Of a stretch of DNA of 64,000 bases, positions 9,001-17,735 are shown one piece after another. Below the pieces are notes generated by a model that worked only from the letters and a program-made list of their open reading frames with translations, made no database searches and was not told the DNA's origin. The stretch is from Pollutimonas thiosulfatoxidans. GTDB taxonomy: Bacteria; Pseudomonadota; Gammaproteobacteria; Burkholderiales; Burkholderiaceae_B. Each line of letters opens with the position of its first letter. Position 1 is the stretch's first letter. Location: positions 310,001 to 374,000 of the forward strand of contig NZ_CP022987.1 in assembly GCF_004022565.1 (NCBI RefSeq), in the 5' to 3' direction. The position numbers and the translations under genes were made by a program.

Positions 9001-9432
9001 TTAGCGCGAGGTGGCGTGCCTGCGGATCAGGTCCAGGTATTTCTCGGTATCCAGCGGGGTGCCCAGGCGCTGGGATTCCCATACGGCTTCGCCCAATGCC
9101 TCCATGATGATGTGGGCCGCTTCATGATGATCGCGAGTGGCAAGCAGACTTTGGTAGGCAGCCTTGATTCCCGGGGGCTGATCGATGGAAAGCTGCTCAT
9201 TGATCGCCAGATGCATGGACAGATGCAGAAAAGGATTGGTCCGGCCCTGCTCCACCGAGAAGTCAGCATTGGCGATTTCCGGGTCTTCCAGGTCGGCATG
9301 GTATTCGGGATGCTCGCGCATCAGATCCACCGCCATGGTTTCCAGAGAAGTCAACACGCCGCCAGCCTTGTGCTTGTGCCACGCCTCGGTAAAAAATTGC
9401 CGCACTTGATCGCGCGTGGGGTTGAACAACAT
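9001..9432 (-). CDS. DUF1841 family protein
   Basis: A 143-residue cytosolic protein of the DUF1841 family, known mainly from beta- and gammaproteobacteria and of unknown function. The typical start MLFNPTRDQVRQFF and the HxxxHL/HHEAAH segment (FLHLSMHLAINEQ, HHEAAHIIMEALGEAVWE) are present. These His residues could bind a metal, but that is inference. The frame extends seven codons upstream to 9453, but the ATG at 9432 fits the family. It is divergent from icd, and the intergenic region contains a 16-base perfect palindrome. Confidence 0.85.
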   Translation of the reverse strand: MLFNPTRDQVRQFFTEAWHKHKAGGVLTSLETMAVDLMREHPEYHADLEDPEIANADFSVEQGRTNPFLHLSMHLAINEQLSIDQPPGIKAAYQSLLATRDHHEAAHIIMEALGEAVWESQRLGTPLDTEKYLDLIRRHATSR

Positions 9433-9485
9433 GACAAGTCCCGCTATAAGCATTAACCAACAGAGTCTCTATTTTAGGCTAAACT

Positions 9486-9501
9486 ACTCTTATATAAGAG
9501 T
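9486..9501. promoter_or_regulatory. Perfect 16-base palindrome upstream of icd
   Basis: ACTCTTATATAAGAGT is a perfect palindrome 76 bases before the icd ATG, in the region shared with the divergent DUF1841 gene. Its form suits a dimeric regulator operator. The regulator is not identified. Its AT-rich core also resembles a -10 element. Confidence 0.5.
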
Positions 9502-9576
9502 GAGCGGCGTTCCGGCACGTCCTATCCTCTGTTCTATACCGATTCCTACTCCTTATGGAGCATAACTGGAGCATCC

Positions 9577-10833
<1,257 letters not shown>

Positions 10834-10863
10834 GCACGTCTGCTTCCGGTAGACCGTAGTCCG

Positions 10864-10899
10864 AAAACCCGCAATGCCGATGGCCTTGCGGGTTTTTTT
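10864..10899. terminator. Rho-independent terminator after icd
   Basis: Inverted repeat aaaacccgcaa / ttgcgggtttt with an 11-base loop and a T-run. It overlaps the stop of the convergent thioredoxin-like gene and probably serves both. Confidence 0.88.
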
Positions 10900-11230
10900 A
10901 TTGGGTTTCGGTGATCTGGCGAAGTGCCTTGCTGATCTCGCCCGCTTGCGTGGGCCGCACAAGCCGGCTTACCTCTTTGCCGTCTCGCAGGAAGATAAGG
11001 GTAGGCCATAGCTTGATGCGGAATGACCGCCCCAAGGGGCGGCCACTGCCATCAGCCACCTTGATGTGCGCAACTTCCTGGAAATCGGTGAAGGCCTGGT
11101 TAATCAGCGGCTGTGCCGCCTGGCAGATACCACACCAGGATGCGCCAAACTCCAGGACCAGGGGGCCTTCAGCCTGATCGATGGACTCGCGGGCAGGTTC
11201 GTCTTCGGTGTACTGAGCGTTCATGGGCAT
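10898..11230 (-). CDS. Thioredoxin-like protein (WCGIC active site)
   Basis: A 110-residue thioredoxin-fold protein with the redox pair Cys33/Cys36 in the motif SWCGIC, followed by the cis-Pro strand IKLWPTLIFLRDGKEVSRLVR. The dipeptide between the cysteines (GI) differs from canonical thioredoxin (GP), so it is a thioredoxin-family oxidoreductase rather than certainly TrxA. There is no signal peptide, so it should be cytosolic. The frame extends to 11344, but an AAAGGAG ribosome-binding site six bases before the ATG at 11230 sets the start. It is convergent with icd. Confidence 0.88.
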   Translation of the reverse strand: MPMNAQYTEDEPARESIDQAEGPLVLEFGASWCGICQAAQPLINQAFTDFQEVAHIKVADGSGRPLGRSFRIKLWPTLIFLRDGKEVSRLVRPTQAGEISKALRQITETQ

Positions 11231-11301
11231 GTTGGGCTCCTTTGCCTGACGGCAGCAACCCATATGCCCATTAAGATTTCGCCTTGCGCCACAGGGCAGG
11301 C

Positions 11302-12279
11302 CTACTGCGCCTTCAGGTTTGCGTGTTTGATGACGCCGCCCCATTTATCCATTTCCGACTGGATGAACTGGGCGAACTGGGCGCTTGTGCCGGGGCGGGT
11401 CTCCATGCCAAGGTCGAGCAGGCGTTTCTTTATGGATGCGTCGTTAAGCGCTAGCCCGACTTCGTCATCGAGGCGCTGCACGATCTCTGGTGGCGTCCCG
11501 GACGGAACCATGAAGCCATACCAACCTGCAGCCACGACGCTGGACAAGCCTTGGTCCTTCAGAGGCCGGGCATCTGGGTAGATGCCACTGGCGGTTTCGG
11601 AGGCGACCCCGAGCACGCGCAACTTGCCGGCCTGTATGTGAGGAAGCGCGGCTGTGATGGCCGTTAACGTCGCATCGATACGGCCCGCAACCAAATCGGT
11701 ATATGCCGCGACATCGCCTTTGTAGTGCACGACCAGACCCTTGGTACCCGCATCAATCAACAGAAGCTCGGCTGCCAAGTGAGGCAAGGAGCCGTGTCCG
11801 GGTGAGCCGACCGTCAGGCCATCGGTGTTCGACTTTCCGTGTTTGATGAGGTCGTCCACTGTCTTGTAGGGGCTGTCGGCATTGACGATAAGAAACAAGG
11901 GAACGGTTGCGACCATGGCAACAGCCTTGAGGTCTTTCTTGGGGTCGTAGCTTAAGCTGCCGTGCAAGGCTTCCAGGGTGGAATAAGGAGCGGCTGCGTA
12001 AAGAACGTGATAGCCGTCAGGGGCCGCCTTGGCGACGAAATTGTTGGCCACTATGGTGCCAGCTCCGGTCTTGTTTTCAACGACGAAAGTCTGTCCGAGC
12101 CGGGAGCTTAGTCGCTCACCCAACAAGCGTGCAGATATATCGTTGGGCCCGCCCGCGCCGTACGGCGAAATGATCTTTACGGGTCGCTCGGGCCAGCTTT
12201 CTTGTGCAGCAGCGTTGGTAAGCGTAATTGCAAGCCCGGTGGCGCCTGCAAGCAGCAGTAGTCTTTTCCCTAGCTTCAT
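11302..12279 (-). CDS. Bug-family tripartite tricarboxylate transporter substrate-binding protein
   Basis: Periplasmic receptor of the TctC/Bug family, 325 residues. It has a Sec signal peptide (LLLLAGATGLAITLTNAAAQ) and the family hallmark N-terminus WPERPVKIISPYGAGGPNDISARLLGERL, which contacts carboxylate ligands in known Bug proteins. Other conserved blocks are VENKTGAGTIVANNFVAKAAPDGYHVLYA and PHIQAGKLRVLGVAS. No TctA/TctB membrane subunits are nearby, as is common for the many orphan receptors of Alcaligenaceae. It is divergent from a LysR regulator that probably controls it. Confidence 0.93.
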   Translation of the reverse strand: MKLGKRLLLLAGATGLAITLTNAAAQESWPERPVKIISPYGAGGPNDISARLLGERLSSRLGQTFVVENKTGAGTIVANNFVAKAAPDGYHVLYAAAPYSTLEALHGSLSYDPKKDLKAVAMVATVPLFLIVNADSPYKTVDDLIKHGKSNTDGLTVGSPGHGSLPHLAAELLLIDAGTKGLVVHYKGDVAAYTDLVAGRIDATLTAITAALPHIQAGKLRVLGVASETASGIYPDARPLKDQGLSSVVAAGWYGFMVPSGTPPEIVQRLDDEVGLALNDASIKKRLLDLGMETRPGTSAQFAQFIQSEMDKWGGVIKHANLKAQ

Positions 12280-12363
12280 GTTGTCTCCTGAGTGTGGTTT
12301 CTAATTTCTCTTGCCTATAGGTTACGACCGAGAGTAAATTCGAACAAACTTTATTTAATTCTT

Positions 12364-12387
12364 AATCTATCAGATTTACTTATAAGT
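12364..12387. promoter_or_regulatory. Candidate LysR operator between the Bug receptor and lysR genes
   Basis: Two adjacent small inverted repeats, AATCT-ATC-AGATT (12364-12376) and the perfect palindrome ACTTATAAGT (12378-12387). They lie 25 to 48 bases before the lysR start in the region shared with the divergent Bug receptor gene. A LysR site would be expected here. The exact assignment is weak. Confidence 0.35.
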
Positions 12388-12411
12388 ATCGGTGCACCGG
12401 GGAGGGCAACT

Positions 12412-13323
12412 ATGAAGATGGACGTTACCTTAAGACAGTTGCGGGCATTCATCGCTGTACTGGAACGCGGCAGCTTTTCAGATGCCGCCGACAGCATGCA
12501 TTTGTCGCAGGCCGCACTTAGCGGCCTGATCAAAGAGTTGGAAAGTCGCCTGGGCGTGCGCTTGCTCGACAGAAGCACGCGTAAGGTTTCTGTTTCTGTG
12601 GTGGGAGCCGTATTCGAGCCGCTGGTGCGGCGGGTGTTGGCCAACCTGGACGGTGCGTTGGAAAGCGTGGTCAATTTAAGAGAGCTCCGGCGAGGAGTGG
12701 TTCGCGTTGCGGCTCCCGAGACGCTCTCGTGCACCTTGTTGCCGCAGCTCATTGCCAACTACAGCAGTCGCTTTCCCGGTGTGGACGTACGCTTTGAGGA
12801 CGTTCCGATAGAAGAAGTGATCAGCGGTTTATACAGCGGCAAGTCCGATATCGGCTTTGGCCCGGCCGGGGTCGAAGTCGACGACAGTATAGAAGTGCAA
12901 GGGCTGTTCACCGACCCGCTGTGGGTAGCCTTGCGCCCGGACGATCCTTTGGGTACGCAAGAGTCGGCAACCTGGAGTGCGTTGCAAGACAAAACGCTCA
13001 TTAACTATATGCCCAATTTGAAGGCAAACGTACTGAGCCATATTCCATCCAAACTGCACGCCCGGGACATTATGCCGGTGCACCGCGTGAATACGGCCTT
13101 GGCCATGTTGCACGTAAGGCCGGGCTATGTAATTTGCCCCTCGATGGCGCGCAACCTGGTAGAGGGGTTCGGCCTGACTTTTATCCCAGTGACTCAGCCG
13201 ACCGTCACCTGGCAGGTCACCATGTTCTTTCGCAACCGAGATCTCCTGTCCCCTGCAGTGGAAAGCTTTCTTGATTTCACCTTGGGCTCGGGGCATGACT
13301 GGCATGCAGCGCGGCAACATTGA
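12412..13323 (+). CDS. LysR family transcriptional regulator
   Basis: A 303-residue LysR regulator. The N-terminal winged helix-turn-helix is LRQLRAFIAVLERGSFSDAADSMHLSQAALSGLIKELESRLGVRLLDRSTRKV (about residues 6-60), followed by an effector domain (VRVAAPETLSCTLLPQLIANYSSRFPGVDVRFEDV). A ggaggg ribosome-binding site before the ATG at 12412 fixes the start, although the frame is open to 12292. It is divergent from the Bug receptor and upstream, on the same strand, of the acyl-CoA synthetase fusion. It is a candidate regulator of either neighbour. Confidence 0.93.
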   Translation: MKMDVTLRQLRAFIAVLERGSFSDAADSMHLSQAALSGLIKELESRLGVRLLDRSTRKVSVSVVGAVFEPLVRRVLANLDGALESVVNLRELRRGVVRVAAPETLSCTLLPQLIANYSSRFPGVDVRFEDVPIEEVISGLYSGKSDIGFGPAGVEVDDSIEVQGLFTDPLWVALRPDDPLGTQESATWSALQDKTLINYMPNLKANVLSHIPSKLHARDIMPVHRVNTALAMLHVRPGYVICPSMARNLVEGFGLTFIPVTQPTVTWQVTMFFRNRDLLSPAVESFLDFTLGSGHDWHAARQH

Positions 13324-13349
13324 ACCATGTAGGCCCGTATAACGCAGGC

Positions 13350-13429
13350 ATTTATCATTTAGACAGATAAATATATAGAAAATATCAGTTTGTCCGATCA
13401 ACGGCAGAGGCAGTATATTGAATTGCCTC
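13350..13429. promoter_or_regulatory. Inverted repeats between lysR and the acyl-CoA synthetase fusion
   Basis: Two imperfectly spaced inverted repeats lie in the 177-base gap: ATTTATC-N9-GATAAAT (13350-13372) and GAGGCA-N11-TGCCTC (13407-13429). They could be operators or a weak terminator for lysR. No T-run follows either. Function unknown. Confidence 0.3.
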
Positions 13430-13500
13430 GGCTGCAAGCAGCTCGTACTCGGCAATGAAGCAGCACGTATGCTTCCCCGACGAATCTATATTTTCCCTGC

Positions 13501-16500
13501 GTGACGATTTTGCCAAACCTAGACACATTTCTCGCACCCGACGCCATTGCTATAGTCGGCGCATCCTCCAAGCCGAACAAAATCGGCGCCGTTCCCGTGC
13601 GATATCTCGTAGAACATGGATATAAGGGGAAGATCTATCCGATCAACCCCGGCGCACGCGAGATCGCCGGCTTGCCAAGCTACCCAAGTATGAGCGCTGT
13701 CGGTGCTCCCATCGATTTGGCGATCTTCGCCCTTCCTGCGGGTTCGGTCGAAGCAGCCCTCGAGGACGCCATTTCAGCCGGAGTCAAAAGCGTCGTTATG
13801 TTTTCCGCCGGCTTCGCAGAAACTGGAGCGTGCGGCGAACAATTGCAGCAGAAGATCGCTGAGCGTGCACGCCATGCGGGAATACGGATACTGGGCCCTA
13901 ATTGCCTGGGCTTCATGAACATGGCGCGGTCCGTCTATGCCACCTTTTCGCCGGTGGTGGCCATGGGGCTTGCCCAGGTGGGTCACATTGGCATGGTATG
14001 CCAGAGCGGTGCCTTTGGTGCATACGCATATGCCATGGCGCGCGAGCGTGGGGTGGGGCTTTCCACCTGGATCACCACCGGCAACGAAAGCGACATCAGC
14101 GTTTCTGACTGCATCGCCTGGATGGCGGACGATCCAGAAACAAAAGTGATCATGGCTTACATCGAGGGCTGCCGCGACGGCTTGAAGTTGCGGCGCGCCC
14201 TGGATAAAGCCCGCTTGGCAGGAAAGCCGGTAGTCATGGTCAAGGTTGGCCGCACGGAATTGGGCGCACTGACTGCATCGTCCCATACTGCGGCTCTGGC
14301 CGGCGAGGACGCCGTTTACGATGCCTTGTTCAAACAGCACGGCGCTTGGCGCGCGCGCAGCATAGAAGAGTTTTTTGATATTGCCCACTGTCTGGCGACC
14401 TCCGGCATCCCTGACAACGACAGCGTAGGAATCTTGACTGTCTCCGGTGGCGTAGGGGTCATGATGGCAGATGACGCGGCCGAAGCAGGCCTGGCTGTAA
14501 CCGAATTGCCGGCCACGGCCCAGGCGTCGATCAAGAAGATCATCCCATTTGCCTCTACCCATAACCCGGTAGATCTGACAGGGCAGGTAACGGCAGATCC
14601 CGCTTTGCTGGATGTCGTGTCTCGGCTGATGCTGGAACAGGCAGGCTACGGCAGCCTTTTGATCTTTCTTTCCGCTTTCGGCATGGACCCCGTAATACGC
14701 GGTGCGCAACGGCAACTGGCGCGTGATCTGCGCCGGGATTTTCCCGGGCGCCTGATTATATTCAGTACTTTGGCCGACGTTGAGCAACAGGCTGAACTGG
14801 CTAAGCATGGCTGTGTCTGCTTTGCTGACCCCGGCCGCGCTATCCGCGTCCTGGCAGCGATCACTTTCTTCCATCGACAGCACACCCAGGACCACGGCTG
14901 CAGCGATCTTCTGCCCGTCCATCAGCCACCCCTGTTACACCAGGCCTACAACGAGGCCCAAGCCATGCGGCTGTTGGGGCAAGCCGGTCTTCCCATGGTC
15001 GAAACGCAGGTTGCTGACAGCAGACAGCAAGCCATGGCAAAGGCAACAAACATCGGCTTTCCGGCCGTCATGAAAGTGCTGTCCAGCCAGATCGCCCATA
15101 AAAGCGATATAGGTGGAGTGCGACTGAACATCCAGAACGAGACGCAGGCAGGCGAGGCTTACGATGCTATCAAGCATGCGTTGTGCAAGGCCGGCATGTG
15201 GGGCCAAGCAGAAGGTGTGTTGCTGGCGCCGATGCGTGCCGGTGGGGTGGAAATAATAGTAGGTGCCCGCCAGGATCCCCACTTGGGCACTGTAATCATG
15301 CTGGGTAGCGGGGGAGTCAACGTCGAGGTATGGGGCGATGTGGTCTTGCGACTCGCTCCGGTAAACCTCCCGCAAGCCCATGAAATGATTTCAGAGCTGC
15401 GAGCGCTTGCCCTGTTGAATGGTTTCAGGGGCTCGCCGAGGGCCGACATCGATGCTCTGGCGCAGACGATAGTGCGGCTTTCCGAGTTTGCCGTGGCGGC
15501 GGGCGACACACTGGACTCGGTTGAACTGAATCCGCTGGTCGTATTTGCAGAAGGCCAGGGTGCTCTGGCACTGGATGCCGTATTGCTGACTAAAGAACCA
15601 GCGGCATCGGTGTTGCAGACACTACCCCTGTTTGAAATTGCCCGTATGCGGGCAGCCAACACGCAACGCAAGCACCCCGAGCAAGGCTACGCGGGCGACA
15701 GCCCAGCTTCCAGCATGCGTTGGGTCAACCAGTTCACACATACCCGGCGCTTGCGCAGCCCGGCCGACACCGAGGTCGTCACGCCGAATAACGATACCTT
15801 GTTTACCAACGCCTGGCTGGATTTGTCGGCAGGCCCATTGGTGATTGATGTCCCCGAAATGGGGCAGCGCTATTGGGTGTTGGGTTTTCTTGATGCGTGG
15901 ACCAACCCATGGGCCTACGCGGGCCGCAGGACGACGGGCGGCGCAGCGCAGCGCTTGTTCGTACATGGCCCTGGCTGGTCAGGTGCAGTACCGGAGGGTA
16001 TGCATGTCATTAGTTCACCCAGCCAGGATGTCTGGATCATCGGCCGAATTCTAGCCGACGCAGAGGCAGGCGATTTAGCCCAAGTGCATGCCTTGCAAGA
16101 TCGCTTCAAGATATCCCGACTTGACGGAACGCCGGCTTTGACCCGGATCGACGCCTTGTTTACCAAGAACAAGGTGGGTGCGCCAACAGCGCAGGACTAC
16201 CTTCGTGTTCTGGACATCATGCTGAAGCGCAATCCGTCGGAGTTCCCCGTTGCTGGGTGGCCGCCGCCAGAAGCGTCACTGCAACTCGCCTTGGACCACG
16301 TCTATACCGAGCTACGCGAAGCCGTGCAAAGTTCGGAATTGGGCGGCGGCTGGACGACCGCCGTCAATGTGCGGGAGAGCTTCGGGGCAGATTTCCTCAC
16401 ACGTGCTCGCGTCGCACGTAACTGGATCGGAACCTTGGGCATAGACGAAGCCATGTACATCATGGCTGAGGTCGATGAGCAAGGTCAGCCCTTACGAGGG

Positions 16501-16857
16501 CGGCATCAGTATGCCTTGCGCTTTCCGCCTACCGCCCTGCCTGATGTCGGCGCCTTCTGGTCAATTACTTTATATGGTCGCAGCAACTGTTTATTGGTCG
16601 ATAACCCCATTGGTCGTCATTCCATCGGGGATAGAACGGCGGGGCTGAAGCCCGATGAGGATGGCGGCTTGACCATTTCCATTCAAGCCGATGATCCGGG
16701 CCCTGGAAGAAACTGGTTGCCCGCTCCCGCGGACGACGGCTTCTACCTGACCCTGCGCCTTTACCAGCCAGGACCCGCGCATCTTGATGGTAGCTTCCAA
16801 TACCCGGCCGTCAGGCTCATTAAAACCGAGGCAGCGTGCGATGTTGAATTCAACTGA
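13501..16857 (+). CDS. NDP-forming acyl-CoA synthetase fused to DUF1254-DUF1214
   Basis: A 1118-residue fusion. Residues 1-700 are a complete NDP-forming acyl-CoA synthetase (acid + ATP + CoA to acyl-CoA + ADP): CoA-binding Rossmann domain (IAIVGASSKPNKIG), ligase domains with the phospho-histidine motif SHTAALAGEDAVYDALF (His262), and an ATP-grasp domain (GFPAVMKVLSSQIAHKSDIGGV). From about 708 (LPLFEIARMRAA) a DUF1254 domain follows, with PNNDTLFTNAWLDLS at 762, then DUF1214 (FWSITLYGRSN near 1019, NWLPAP near 1070). DUF1254/1214 proteins are normally separate and often exported; here there is no signal peptide. The start is GTG with no clear ribosome site. The SDR gene overlaps its end by 17 bases. 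Substrate unknown. FerA-type NDP-forming enzymes activate aromatic acids, so that is one possibility. Confidence 0.9.
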   Translation: MTILPNLDTFLAPDAIAIVGASSKPNKIGAVPVRYLVEHGYKGKIYPINPGAREIAGLPSYPSMSAVGAPIDLAIFALPAGSVEAALEDAISAGVKSVVMFSAGFAETGACGEQLQQKIAERARHAGIRILGPNCLGFMNMARSVYATFSPVVAMGLAQVGHIGMVCQSGAFGAYAYAMARERGVGLSTWITTGNESDISVSDCIAWMADDPETKVIMAYIEGCRDGLKLRRALDKARLAGKPVVMVKVGRTELGALTASSHTAALAGEDAVYDALFKQHGAWRARSIEEFFDIAHCLATSGIPDNDSVGILTVSGGVGVMMADDAAEAGLAVTELPATAQASIKKIIPFASTHNPVDLTGQVTADPALLDVVSRLMLEQAGYGSLLIFLSAFGMDPVIRGAQRQLARDLRRDFPGRLIIFSTLADVEQQAELAKHGCVCFADPGRAIRVLAAITFFHRQHTQDHGCSDLLPVHQPPLLHQAYNEAQAMRLLGQAGLPMVETQVADSRQQAMAKATNIGFPAVMKVLSSQIAHKSDIGGVRLNIQNETQAGEAYDAIKHALCKAGMWGQAEGVLLAPMRAGGVEIIVGARQDPHLGTVIMLGSGGVNVEVWGDVVLRLAPVNLPQAHEMISELRALALLNGFRGSPRADIDALAQTIVRLSEFAVAAGDTLDSVELNPLVVFAEGQGALALDAVLLTKEPAASVLQTLPLFEIARMRAANTQRKHPEQGYAGDSPASSMRWVNQFTHTRRLRSPADTEVVTPNNDTLFTNAWLDLSAGPLVIDVPEMGQRYWVLGFLDAWTNPWAYAGRRTTGGAAQRLFVHGPGWSGAVPEGMHVISSPSQDVWIIGRILADAEAGDLAQVHALQDRFKISRLDGTPALTRIDALFTKNKVGAPTAQDYLRVLDIMLKRNPSEFPVAGWPPPEASLQLALDHVYTELREAVQSSELGGGWTTAVNVRESFGADFLTRARVARNWIGTLGIDEAMYIMAEVDEQGQPLRGRHQYALRFPPTALPDVGAFWSITLYGRSNCLLVDNPIGRHSIGDRTAGLKPDEDGGLTISIQADDPGPGRNWLPAPADDGFYLTLRLYQPGPAHLDGSFQYPAVRLIKTEAACDVEFN

Positions 16858-17731
16858 GAAACCGCTAGTGGGTAAGGTCGCGATAGTGACAGGGGCGGGC
16901 GGCGGCCTGGGGCGTGCGCATGTGCTGGAACTGGCGCGCCTGGGCGCATCTGTTGTGGTCAATGATCTGGGCAGCGGTGCAGACGACGTCGCTGCGCAAG
17001 CCCGCGCCGCCGGCGCGCAAGCCTTGGCCGTCATGGGCGACGTGAGCCACCCGGAAGATATGCAGAGGATGGCCGCACAGGCTATACAGGCCTTTGGGCG
17101 CATCGACATCCTGGTCAACAACGCGGGCGTTCTGCGAGATCGCAGTTTTGCCAAAATGTCCTTGGACGATTGGCGCCTGGTGCTGGACGTGCACCTCATG
17201 GGCGCCGTGCATGCTACCCGGGCTGTCTGGCCCCATATGCAAGACCAGGCGTACGGCCGCATCATCATGACGACATCGTCGTCGGGCCTTTATGGCAACT
17301 TCGGGCAATCAAACTACGCCGCAGCGAAAATGGCGCTGGTCGGCCTGATGCAAACCTTGAAGGAAGAAGGCGGCAAGTACAACATTCGGGTCAATTGCCT
17401 GGCTCCTACTGCCGTCACCGGCATGACGGAAGGCCTGTTGGACGAAGAAGCCGCTACAGTGCTGAGCGCCGAGCGTGTCAGCAAGGGCTTGCTGGCGCTG
17501 GTTCAAGACCAGGCGCCTACCGGCATGATCTTGCTGGCGGGAGGCGGCAGCTTTTCGTGTGCGCACATCACCATGACACAGGGCATATACCTTCCCGACG
17601 ATCACGACCCGGCGGTCAGCTTGTGTAGCCGGCTGGCCCAGGTGCAAGATCAAACCTTGCAACTGACGCCCCGAAATGGCTGGGATCAGTCCAAGCACGA
17701 GCTGGCCAAGGCACTGACCCCACGGGTATAA
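16841..17731 (+). CDS. Short-chain dehydrogenase, MFE-2/HSD17B4-like
   Basis: A 296-residue SDR that probably oxidises a 3-hydroxyacyl-CoA with NAD. It has the cofactor loop TGAGGGLGRAH, VNDLGSG (Asp favouring NAD), NNAGVLRDRSFAKMSLDDW typical of peroxisomal MFE-2-like dehydrogenases, the catalytic Tyr-Lys in SNYAAAKMAL, and LAPTAVTGMTEGLL. The frame extends to 16784, but the ATG at 16841, overlapping the fusion gene by 17 bases, matches family starts. Translational coupling suggests that activation of an acid and its beta-oxidation are linked. It is convergent with the P450 gene, four bases away. Confidence 0.9.
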   Translation: MLNSTEKPLVGKVAIVTGAGGGLGRAHVLELARLGASVVVNDLGSGADDVAAQARAAGAQALAVMGDVSHPEDMQRMAAQAIQAFGRIDILVNNAGVLRDRSFAKMSLDDWRLVLDVHLMGAVHATRAVWPHMQDQAYGRIIMTTSSSGLYGNFGQSNYAAAKMALVGLMQTLKEEGGKYNIRVNCLAPTAVTGMTEGLLDEEAATVLSAERVSKGLLALVQDQAPTGMILLAGGGSFSCAHITMTQGIYLPDDHDPAVSLCSRLAQVQDQTLQLTPRNGWDQSKHELAKALTPRV

Positions 17732-17735
17732 GGCT

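Noticed and set aside
13774..14922. A 382-residue minus-strand frame inside the acyl-CoA synthetase fusion
   Set aside because: Shadow of the conserved ligase domains including the catalytic His segment on the plus strand.
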